Shown here in pieces: positions 46,701 through 56,800 of a stretch of DNA of 64,000 bases (positions within the stretch are counted from its first letter, which is position 1; the number at the start of each line of letters is the position of its first letter). The DNA is from Albugo candida. Taxonomy: Eukaryota > Oomycota > Peronosporomycetes > Albuginales > Albuginaceae. The notes beneath the pieces were generated by a model. The model saw nothing but the letters and a program-made list of their open reading frames with translations, did no database searches and was not told the origin of the DNA. The translations under genes and the position numbers were made by a program. The DNA lies in assembly GCA_905220665.1 (NCBI GenBank), contig CAJNAR010000009.1, positions 310,001 to 374,000 of the forward strand, given 5' to 3'.

Positions 46701-49700
46701 GCAGCCTTGGTCCTTCTCCGGTCTTTCCCTCAATTTGAACGGACTAAATTATGTGAAACCGTCTTTTTATCGCAAACTTCTACCTCAACACCGCCTTATT
46801 TCCCTTCAAAAAACCCGCTTCAGTACTGAAGACAGCAAAGACCGCGAAACTTACCTCTTCAACACCGTGGATTCCGGCACTGCTACTTTTTACTCTCCTC
46901 TGAACAGTCCCCATGTCGTGGGCTGTAGTGGAGTGGCCTTAATCTTACCATCCAGTCACCCCTTTGGACCCTTGCTCGACATTACTTCCCAGTATATTCC
47001 TACCACCAATCAAAGCCGCTACCTCCTGATCGATAGCACATTGGATCAACGGCGGCTTTAAATTCATGCGTTTTATGCACCAGCACAACTAGAAGCAAGA
47101 GCTTTTTTCTTCGATTCTCTTCCAAGCGATATTCCGGACGGTATTCAGCACATATTCTTAAGGGACATTTATGTCCCCTTCGATCCTGTTCAGGATTCCT
47201 GCACATCACTCTCATTCATCATCATCTGGCCTTGTTGATGCTTGGAGAGCAACGTTCCCCGACATATAGGAATTTACCGGCCCGAGACGCCGAAATCGCA
47301 TTGACTACTGCCTCTTATCGTCCGATCTCTTTACCAACAACTAAGGTCATATCAAACATGACCCGGATACTCAATGTCATCTGGCGGATCACTTGCCTGT
47401 CATTTTTCGATTACAACATGCTGCCCACCCCGTTTGCTCACGCCTAACTTGGAAATGCCCTACTTGGCTTTCAAAGGTGCCTTACGTCCAAGACGTCCTA
47501 AAGACTCGACTTTCGCATCTAGTGAATCGACTTCGCTTTGAAGAACAGGACAACTCTGGCTCTCTATTCGACGAGCACAAGCGTTCAAACCTGCTTTTTC
47601 TTCGGCATCAATTCCAAGCAATCAAGACTCACCAGCAACTCCAGCTTACACAGTTACGGGTGACTACCACACTGCCGCCCAACTTGCAGATCATGTTACT
47701 ACGATTTCCAACACAGATCACGCACAGCTTCTTCGCACGGAACTTAACGAGGAAGAAACCAGGCGCAAAACACTTGGTTCCTGGCATCATTTCAACAATA
47801 CAATCAGATACAGTGAAAAAGCTACCAAATTATTTCTCCGACCCCTACTCCAGGTTTACGCCAAGTATGCATTCCATCCACTTAACGCATCGACGGATCT
47901 CAAGCCACTTCCCCTGGCTGTAACGGAGGCGATTCATCGTAATTACTAAGCACAAATCTTTCAATCATCTTTAAAGGAATAGCTCTCCAGTGTTCATTAC
48001 TGCAGACATGACTCAGTTCAGCTAAGCTCATTCCTCCAGCATACCATACAAACCCTTACCGATCACGATCGCGCAGTTCTCGATGCACCTTTTACGGCGA
48101 ACGACTTTTACCGGTCAATCAAGACGTCACTTCGAAGCAAAGCTTCCGGATATGATGGCCTTCCAGTCGAATATTATCAACTTACAATATCGACTTGGGA
48201 ACGGTTCTTTGAGTTAGTTTACCCCGCACAACTATCCAAAGGACGAATGACCAAGTTCCAACGAAGAGCTACAGTTACACCTATATATAAGAAGGATGAC
48301 AGAAGCCTTCAAAGTAACTACCGACCTATTACTCTCCTCAATCATGACTCAAAGCTCGGTCCCAAGATTCTTACTTACCGCCTTCGCAAAGTCCTACCGA
48401 AGCTACTCCACACCGATCAAAGTGGCTTTGTTCAAGGAAGATCAATTCGACATACACTAGTGCGGTTTCAGGACATCCAACAACTCTGCCAGCAACGATT
48501 TTCCAATGCTGGTGCTATCTTATTGGACTTCGCCAAGGCTTTTGACAGTGTGTTGTGGCCTACTCTTCACACTGTCTTAAACCATTATGACTTTGGAGCT
48601 ACCTTTCGTTCATGGATCAAGAACTTTTACCACGATAACCTTATCGCTATAATAGTGAATGGTCGTGCAAGCAAGTTCTTTCAATTTGGAAGCGGATTTC
48701 TCAAGGTGATCCCCTTTCACCTTCGCTTTTTGTGCTCTTCCTGGAACCCTATATGGATTATCTCCGCGCAACGGCAGGTCACCTTGGCATACCCGTCCAA
48801 CCTTCATCAGTGCCTCAACACCTTGCAGCATTCGCGGACGATTGCATCGGTTTTCTCAAAGATTTCCGAGACACACCTCGCTTTATGGCCAAGGTCAAGG
48901 ATTGTGCACAAGCTACTGGTCTCCAACTCAATGCATCCAAAACTCAGTTATTTGGCTTTCAAGTACCTTCTCCGGATTCAGTGGATTCCTTGGCATTATT
49001 GCCTTGTCCTTTTTCTGCAGTGGTCCCCAAAGTCACGTTCCTTGGCGTGGAACAATACCAAAATCTCAACATAACTCAACGCTTCCCTTCCGTTCTCACC
49101 AAACTTCAAGCTCGACTTGTAGAATGGAGATTTCGAGGCAGGATACTGCATGGCCGCGCAGTGATCTTACGATCTATTGATTTACCTATTCTCTGGTACC
49201 CTTCGGCAGTTACGCCTCTTCCATCACATATTATCGAGTCGGTATGGAAGCTGTGCAAAGCCTTCCTATATCAACGGCCCATTGCTCTCAACAGTGAAAT
49301 CAAGAGCTCGATGCATTCTAACAAAATTACGTTACCAGCAGCATGCGGTGATTTAGGCCTACCTTGTATCCGAGGTTTCTCCAAGCAATGCATCTTTTCC
49401 TCCTTAAAGACGGCATCGAGGCTTGTTCAGCCTGTAATCCCCCCTCCTGGTTCCTACCAGCGATTCTGTTAATGACGGAATCACTTGGTGGTACCAGTGC
49501 TGGTTTGGACTTACTCTATTCTCCCATCCATCTCTCAGCTATACCGCAATCTCGCTGGGCGTACCTTGGTCCCCTATGGTATTCAACCTTTTAACAATGG
49601 TATCGTCTCCTCCAAGGACCTTCCAACACTACTACCCATACTACCGATGCATTACAATCACCTTTATGGCGCCACTACCAGCGCGTGTTTGAACCGAAAC

Positions 49701-50976
49701 AGCGCCCTATGGAACAAGCAAGTATACGTACTCGACTGCGTTATCAGCATGGATACCAAAATCTTTCCGACTTTATCGGTCACTTCGGTTCCCTGCCACT
49801 CACAAAGTTCTCAAAGCAGTCCTTCCCGTTACAGCTTTTCAGCGGAAAAGGGATTACATGGCCACACTCAACCTTTTCATCAAGTACTTTGAAACACTCT
49901 CCAGAGGCATCCCCACAGTACATGGTCCATTACTCCCTCAGCATATCGCTGCAGCATTTCATCAATGGTCTTTTGAAGACACATCTTTTCCTCGCGTTGG
50001 CAACCGAAGACACTATCACATGCTGCACCAACTACCGAAAATAGTGGTGCCTCCTGATAAAGCCTAGGAAGTAACACCGCCAACACAGTGGAATACTATG
50101 TGGAAGCGTGAACGGGCCCTCAATAAGGATGTGTTTCCAGTGTTTGCTGACCTTAAGTTCCGCCTCCAACACAATGGCTTAGGTCTCCGCGTCAGATATC
50201 GATACCATACCTGTGATGTCCTTTGCTCCCATGGTTGTACTTCCCCCGAAACGGCCAAACACTTGTTCTGGGAGTATTCCATGGCTACAAATTTATGGTT
50301 TCATTCTCACTTTTCCATATTTGGCTGTCTAGAAGGCATCCTCACGTGGGAAACCGTAGTCTACGGCACCAACTTTGCCATTACAGCATCAGCTACCAGG
50401 ACTTATGGTACTCACAATATCATTCGCGTCCTTGACGTTTTCCGTTGTATCATACTATAAACATTATGGCTTGCGCGCAATGCAGCTAACTTTCAGCACC
50501 AGGAAGCATGCCCTGCGCAACTTTATCGTTTGGCACGTTGCTACCTCCGGGCTCATATTTGGCGCTTGAAGCACCTATCACCTACAAACGCTCAACTTAT
50601 GGCCTTATGTGACGTTTGTCTATAACGACATTTCACAAAGTCCGTTCATTACTGCGTTCCTCCTATGCATTGTCTACGCTCAACTCCTGACTTGATGGAT
50701 TTAGCTTCAACGCTTTTTTCCATCACGACATACTATGGTACGAAATTACTTCCTACTTCCCTACAATTTGGACTTCTGCGGCACTTGGCCTTCCCAACTT
50801 TCATCAAGTCTTTCCATCCTTGCTTACATCACTACCAACTTACACGCTCAAACTTTGGCCTTCAGCGAAGCATATCTTCGATCATACCTCACTGTGGCCT
50901 TTTCATCGTTGCGGCACATTCTATGCCACTTCGTCTCATCAACTTTGAGATCCTCAAACTTGGATTGACTCTGTGA
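46700..50976 (+). pseudogene. LINE2 ORF2 (endonuclease, reverse transcriptase), fragmented
   Basis: Endonuclease relic: LSLNLNGLNYVKPSFYRKLL and VVGCSGVALILPSSHPFG (46720-47050). RT: SKASGYDGLPVEYYQL (about 48140), RATVTPIYKKDDRS, NYRPITLLNHDSKLG, FVQGRSIRHTL, GAILLDFAKAFDSVLW (first Asp, about 48520), then after a frameshift near 48700 AFADDCIGFLKDF (catalytic ADD, about 48830) and GLQLNASKTQLFGF. C-terminal Cys/His: CSHGCTSPETAKHLFWEY (about 50225-50280). Numerous stops. Confidence 0.8.
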
Positions 50977-51028
50977 CCCACTCTACTGTTCTCCCTTGTC
51001 ATAAGAGACAACTGTATGCGTCAGTAAG

Positions 51029-51056
51029 AGCTCCAGCATACAAGTATGTTGGAGCT
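51029..51056 (+). repeat. Hairpin near the 3' end of LINE2
   Basis: AGCTCCAGCATAC pairs with GTATGTTGGAGCT, 13 bp with a single G-U pair and two bases between arms. It lies about 65 nt before the element terminus, where LINE reverse transcriptases often recognise their RNA. The function is inferred. Confidence 0.6.
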
Positions 51057-51121
51057 ATAAACTTCATAACCTTAGTTGTTACAACTTAGTTAGATTTAAA
51101 CAGTGTAATGAGATTTGACAA

Positions 51122-51139
51122 ACTAGACGCCCACAGCCA
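51122..51139. repeat. Target-site duplication of LINE2, right copy (18 bp)
   Basis: Perfect copy of 44323-44340, followed directly by the rest of the copia C LTR. Confidence 0.92.
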
Positions 51140-51215
51140 CTAATTTATTGCCCAATAGCTGAGAGTTGATTAGCCTGATGTGTTCCTCGCTGGTTCAGGG
51201 ACATCAGCTTTAACA
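51140..51215 (-). repeat. copia C 5' LTR, outer part (76 bp)
   Basis: Minus strand starts TGTTAAAGCTGATGTCCC. With 44233-44340 it gives 184 bp, the same length as the left LTR. Its outer edge lies 92 bp from the kinase start codon. Confidence 0.8.
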
Positions 51216-51307
51216 GAAAGCCGCTTGGAAGAACTCAGTGACCAATACCGATCAGTTCCAACGAATAATTAACGAGCCAATGCTGATTCCATGTTAGGAC
51301 CAAGTGA

Positions 51308-53104
51308 ATGCTGATCAGATTCAGATCTGATACGAATCTCTCGAATAAAGCGCTGTTCGTAACCGCTGGCCTTTCGTACATGCTTTCAAAATGCACACAT
51401 GCGATCGGCACAAAACTCGCTACCTTCTGTAGTGATAAAAGAGCATATAAACCCTCAAATGGTCTCTGTTTGCGCTCTTTAGCAACAAATGTACCACGAT
51501 TTGGAAGTATTCGAAAAGAATGGCACGCTTATATGGAGAAATTACATGATTATCCGCTATTACAACACATAGCTACAAATGTCGCGACATATTTCACAGA
51601 ATCAAACGAAATTGATCTTCATTTCCCACGCGACTTTCACGAACACTATCAGCTTGATGTGGTTCTTGGAGAGGGTGCATTTGGTTCTGTCTTCCGTGTC
51701 ATCCCAAAGCTTTCTCAAAAAAGTGTATTTGCCGATTTGGAACTCGATTTAGCGGTCAAAATCATTCCAAAGAAGCGCATCATTCATTTCAAAGATTATG
51801 TGACGTTACACCAAGAAGTACATATGATGGCATTACTAAGTGGTACACTCAATGTAGTCCACTTGTTCGGTGCCTACGAGGACAATAATGCGGTGTATTT
51901 GGTGTTGGAACACTGTTTAGGTGGTGATGTGGCTTCAGTGTTGAAAAGATCGGACGCTGATGGATGTAATTTGCCAACTGAAGCGCAAATCGCTACTTTT
52001 ATGAGTGATATATTACATGTTGTTTGGCAGTGTCACCTGCTGGAAATTTTGCATGGTGACTTGAAATTAGATAATTTTCTTTTTGCCACACCGTTTATTT
52101 CCGATGCAAAATATTTTCCGTTCCTCAAATTGACAGATTTTGGTGGCGCTTGTTTTCTTAGAAACGGCGAAACGCGTTACGGATTACGAGGTACACCGTT
52201 GTATACGGCTCCTGAGGTACTGACTTCTGCGTATTCACTTCCGGCGGATTTGTGGAGTTGCGGAATCATCTTACATTGGTTACTTTCTGGTCATTACCCA
52301 TTTACAGGACCTTTGATAGATGATGCAATTGTGCACCAAGAATTAGATCTGACGACAGAAATATTGTCAATTCGATCGACAGAAGCGAAGGACTTGCTTT
52401 GCCGGCTGCTTGAGAAAGATCCTAACAAGCGGATGACGGCGTTAGAAGCTCTCCATCATCCATGGCTTGCAAAACATAAAATTTTACATAAGAATGAAGG
52501 CGTGTCATCTCTTAATGGTACAATGGTACAGCGTCTGCAATTCTATCGATCACTTAATCGGCTGCAGCAAGCTGTTCTTTTGGAATTGTCTCACTTTGTA
52601 CCAATTGAATTGCGAGAGGACGTAGTTGTCCTATTCACCGAGTACGCCACTACGAGAACACTGGAAGCCCAGATCGGGATTCGTGAACTTGTATACTGTT
52701 TTGAACAAAGTGGGTATACCCTCACGCTTGGTGAGGTAAAAGCATGTTTGAATCGACTCGATTTGAATAGTGACGGTTACCTTTCACTGGACGAATTTTG
52801 CACGGCATTTCTTGATTGGGCTCTTATACAGCAGCACGAACCAACGCAGTGGAAAAGTTTAGTCAACCAAGTATACACAAAACTAGACCGGGATTCAGAT
52901 GCATGTCTTTCTTTGTCGGATCTCGCGGGATTGCATCCGTTCACACTATCGAATCAACGCGATCATTCAGATTTGAGACGCTGCTTTCAAGCCGTTGATA
53001 CCGAAAGGAAAGGGTGGATTACATTACAACAGTTTGAAAGTCTATTGCATGTGCACAACGACAACTTGCATCATTATCCAAGTCGTGTAGTGCAAAGCGT
53101 ATAG
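51308..53104 (+). CDS. Calcium-dependent-type Ser/Thr protein kinase with EF-hands
   Basis: Single exon, 598 residues. The kinase domain is at about 113-392: Gly-loop GEGAFGSVF (119), AVKIIPKK (Lys151), catalytic loop HGDLKLDN (249-256; canonical HRD reads HGD), DFG at 277-279 and APE at 301-303. A C-terminal regulatory half follows with one textbook EF-hand (DLNSDGYLSLDEF, about 485-497) and two degenerate ones (DRDSDACLSLSDL, about 527; DTERKGWITLQQF, about 563). This is CDPK architecture, so calcium should control activity, with a reduced number of binding sites. HGD kinases lack the Arg that couples to activation-loop phosphate. The start follows an in-frame TGA immediately upstream. The first 110 residues are novel to me. 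Confidence 0.88.
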   Translation: MLIRFRSDTNLSNKALFVTAGLSYMLSKCTHAIGTKLATFCSDKRAYKPSNGLCLRSLATNVPRFGSIRKEWHAYMEKLHDYPLLQHIATNVATYFTESNEIDLHFPRDFHEHYQLDVVLGEGAFGSVFRVIPKLSQKSVFADLELDLAVKIIPKKRIIHFKDYVTLHQEVHMMALLSGTLNVVHLFGAYEDNNAVYLVLEHCLGGDVASVLKRSDADGCNLPTEAQIATFMSDILHVVWQCHLLEILHGDLKLDNFLFATPFISDAKYFPFLKLTDFGGACFLRNGETRYGLRGTPLYTAPEVLTSAYSLPADLWSCGIILHWLLSGHYPFTGPLIDDAIVHQELDLTTEILSIRSTEAKDLLCRLLEKDPNKRMTALEALHHPWLAKHKILHKNEGVSSLNGTMVQRLQFYRSLNRLQQAVLLELSHFVPIELREDVVVLFTEYATTRTLEAQIGIRELVYCFEQSGYTLTLGEVKACLNRLDLNSDGYLSLDEFCTAFLDWALIQQHEPTQWKSLVNQVYTKLDRDSDACLSLSDLAGLHPFTLSNQRDHSDLRRCFQAVDTERKGWITLQQFESLLHVHNDNLHHYPSRVVQSV

Positions 53105-53823
53105 TTTAGCTATATCTATACCGCGTGTATACAGACGGAACAACACGTAAATGAAGGACTACGGGATCGTTATACTCGCAATTTTTATATTAAAATTTGT
53201 CAAGTGCACATAGTTTCATGTAAATATAGAGAAACACATATTGCTTGTAACCGCCGACTGATCGTTAATGTGTCGTACCGTCGCGGCAGAGATGTAAGAT
53301 ATTAACTCAAAGGCAGCCAATAAGCTGTAGTGAGTTCATTCAACGGTCGTGACAGATCGTTTACGCGTATAGCAAAAAAAAAACACGGTTCATTGTGATA
53401 TAAAGTAAGATCCTTTCGACGAAATGGTATTGAGTTGCGACACGCAATAGGATTTTATTGCACAACGAGCTGTGTTCTCCCCTATCCGTTCCCATTCTAG
53501 TATACGCTGAGAATTAATCTTACCAAGCCTCAAATAGTTTTCGTTTTTTTGTTGCACCTACTAGCCCTGCATCCGTACCAAGTATTCATTTTCACAGCGT
53601 TTCACTATCCCCATTTCCACAATCCAAAAGCATCAAACACCAAAACTTGATATTTACTTCCGGGTGGTACCAAAACGATACCAATACTGCTTTGTTGAAC
53701 ATTTTTTCTATTCCGCACGATAAATTTCGAGTGTTTCCTTTCCTTCCTTTAAATAGGCTTTGAGTTCCATTCGAACAGATAAAAGAAACTCACACACTTC
53801 AAACAAGTAAACCGCTTCATAAA
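53105..53823. other. Intergenic region upstream of the glucan synthase gene
   Basis: About 720 bp without coding content: kinase 3' UTR plus the glucan synthase promoter. A run of A (about 53374-53382) and an initiator-like motif near the end are the only features seen. Confidence 0.45.
53789..53804 (+). promoter_or_regulatory. Initiator-like motif upstream of the glucan synthase gene
   Basis: CTCACACACTTCAAAC, similar to the motif before the DNAJC11-like gene, 19 nt before the ATG at 53824. Confidence 0.4.
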
Positions 53824-56800
53824 ATGGATCGAGTACGTACTCCATCGCGTCGGCGAGCAGATTCCAACTATTTTGAATTGGATGCGGATCGTCGACGAAC
53901 GAAATCGGATCGCGTGGAGTGTTTTAGCCAGCGTATTGAATCTCTCAACATCACTTCTATACACGCAAGTCAGAGTGTCGGTGATCTCGATAATGACGAG
54001 ATATCCATCGATTCTTGTTGCAACTTGTTACATGCGAAATTTGGTTTTCAGGAAGGATCGATCGCGAATCAGCGGGAGCACGTGTTGTTATTATTAGCCA
54101 ATGCAAAAGCACGTACAAGCTTATCGGAGCCTGTGGACCACTATATTAACCAATTACATGCCAAGTTATTCTCCAACTATAAAGACTGGTGTCAATTTCT
54201 TACGACCAAAACAGCTCATTTCGAATATGATCGACAAAAAACACAAATTCGGCATCCTTTCCATATGGAAATAATGCTTTATTTTTTGATATGGGGTGAG
54301 GGAGCCAATTTACGACACATGCCAGAATGCTTGTGTTATATATATCACAAAATGCTGCTTCTACTGAATGAAAGGATTGCATCGTCAATTACGCAAGAAG
54401 AGGGATGGTTTTTGAATGAAATTGTACGTCCAATATGGAAAGTATGCAGTAATATGCAACGTCGCAATACACTTGGAAAACCACTGGAACATGTCCAAGT
54501 TTGTAATTATGATGATATCAATGAGTATTTCTGGAAATCGTACTGTTTACAAGTGGACGTAACCAAAGTTGGGTACGAAATGACGCAATCACACGGCAAA
54601 ACATTTTACGAGCATCGAAGTATATTTACATTTATGCTCAACTATTACCGTATTTTCCAATTCAATTTCATGTTTTTACTTGCGCTGATCGTATTGGCTT
54701 TCGCAGTCACAATATCACCCAATGGCGGTCACGATGGATTTACTCAGTTTGGTCGTATGGGAGACACCGTCTCACCATTCACATCTCAAGACCTTGGACT
54801 CGCTTTACTATCGCTTCCATTTGGACTCGCTTTACTCTGTCTTTTCAAATGTCTATTGGAATTGGCTCATACCGCTCACATCGTTTGTTCTCACGAGCCA
54901 TCTTCCTCTTCCTCTCGGTCGTTCACATATTTTACAGCGCTCTGGGTTCGAATACTATGGCATTCAGGCTTTAGTTTTCTGTTGGGACTGATGATTGTGA
55001 TCCCTTTTCGTGACGCTTCCAATACGAAATTGCTCGATTATTCGATTATAGCAGTTTTGGTATATTTGGTTCCTGGAATCGCTCTCGTGTTTGTCAATGC
55101 ATTTCATCCTCAATTGATATATGCAACAGCTATGCGGAAATTCGTTCGTGAAGGTAACACGTGTTACGTGGGTCGACGAATGACACCTCCACTCTCTTAT
55201 CGCGTTCAATACACTGCCTTTTGGCTCATTCTATGGACACTAAAAGCTATCGTATCGTACTTTATTCTCGTTCGACCACTTATGCTTCCGTCATTGGCAG
55301 TCTTTCAAATGAAACTCAACTATAAAGTATCGTTGGTCTCATTCAGTAATATCGGTGTCTTAGTCGCATATTGGGCACCGAGTGTCTTTATTTTCAATTA
55401 CGACACACAGATTTACTTTACAATTTTCCAAGCTCTTCTCGGTGCATTCCAAGGCTGGCGGATGAAAACGGGCGAAATTCGTGGAGAAAAAGAAATGAGC
55501 AAAGCTTTTCGATTAGCTCCACAATTATTCGATCAGAAAATTGTCACGGGATTAGCACGATCTACTGATGCGACTGCGAATGGAATGCAATCGACTGGAA
55601 AAGCAGGAACGGTGGCTGCGTATGAGAGCCAAATGATGCTCCGTTTTGTGGTTGTATGGAATGAAATCGTCAATTCATTTCGGGAAGGCGATTTGTTGGA
55701 TGATAAAGAAGCAGCAATCTTACAATATGATATTCGAAGCAATGGCGAAGTCTTTGAGCCCGTGTTTCTATCTGCTGGGAAATTGTCAGAAGCATCCGTT
55801 TTAGCGATTCGCGCCGGGAAAGAAGGAAAAGGCGAATCACAATTCCAAGTGAGTTTAGTTGAAAGTGATTGTTTATCGGCTATTCGAAGCTTTTTTACCG
55901 CCAGTTGGTATGTTCTCGAGACACTTTTCGGAAGTCAAGATGGCAATGTGCTCGATGGAATTCGAATGATTGAAGAGATTGCGTCCAACGGCGCATTTAT
56001 GCGATCATTTATGGTCACTGAGCTTGGACGACTTCGTGTGGCGGCTTTAGACGTCTTGGAAGATATCTTGGATCTTCCAGATCCCGACACACAATCAACT
56101 CACATTCCGGGCGCATACGTTCACAATATGGGCGTCATACGTAATTTTGTGAGTAAAATGGATGCGCTTTTGTCGAGTTTGGACGCATTTTGCACTGCAC
56201 CCGAGCTACAAGGCAAATTTCTCCACACGAAATTCTGCTCGAGTTCTTCGGGATACGTGATCGCAGCTCAAGGATTAGTGAATTTGTATCAGAGCGATGT
56301 CGCAATGGGTGCAGCCACACGTGCGTGTCTCCTCTTGTCACTCGATAAAGCTGAAGCAATGCCGCGATGTCTCGAAGCTCGTCGACGTTTGGGATTCTTT
56401 ATGAAATCTTTAGTTATGGAAATCCCACAATTGAGCTCTATCCGCGAAATGCGTTCATTCTCAGTCGTGACGCCTTTCTACGCGGAAACAGTTTTATTCT
56501 CGATACAAGATCTCAACAATCCGCTGGTGAATCATCCAATCTTTCAGAATGTCGAGGAAGGCGGGAAAAATCTGACAATTCTCAAATATTTGAACAAAAT
56601 TCATCCGGAAGAATGGGAGAATTTTTTGGAAAGAATTGACGTTGGAAGTGCTGAAGAAGCACAACAGCATTTTCCACAGGAAATCCGGCTTTGGGCATCG
56701 TATCGTGGCCAAACATTAGCACGAACTGTCCAAGGAATGATGCTATACGAAGAAGCAATAAAGATCCTTCATTGGCTCGAAATCGGCTCTGGGCACGGTC

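Larger units (their letters stand above)
44341..51121 (+). mobile_element. Second LINE (LINE2), different family, 6781 bp
   Basis: Bounded by a perfect 18-bp target duplication inside the copia C 5' LTR. It has a repeat-rich 5' UTR of about 600 bp, ORF1 and ORF2 remnants, and a 3' end with a hairpin (51029-51056) and no poly(A). RT and ORF1 are clearly homologous in layout to LINE1 but the DNA is not alignable by eye, so it belongs to a separate family. Confidence 0.9.
33015..51215 (-). mobile_element. Ty1/copia retrotransposon 'copia C', split by two LINE insertions
   Basis: Two 184-bp LTRs bound it: 33015-33198 on the left, and on the right 44233-44340 plus 51140-51215, which are rejoined if the LINE at 44341-51121 is removed. 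Minus-strand order is 5' LTR, PBS-like GGTTATGAGC, gag (ATG 44225), protease, integrase, RT start, [LINE1], RT with YVDD, RNase H, polypurine GGGGGAG, 3' LTR. Without both LINEs and their duplications it is about 4.4 kb. The LTRs are about 85% identical by eye, so the insertion is old. A 5-bp duplication at its outer edges was not found. Confidence 0.85.

Noticed and set aside
53374..53382. A-run as a possible retrotransposon tail
   Set aside because: It is only nine A, with no element upstream and no flanking duplication.
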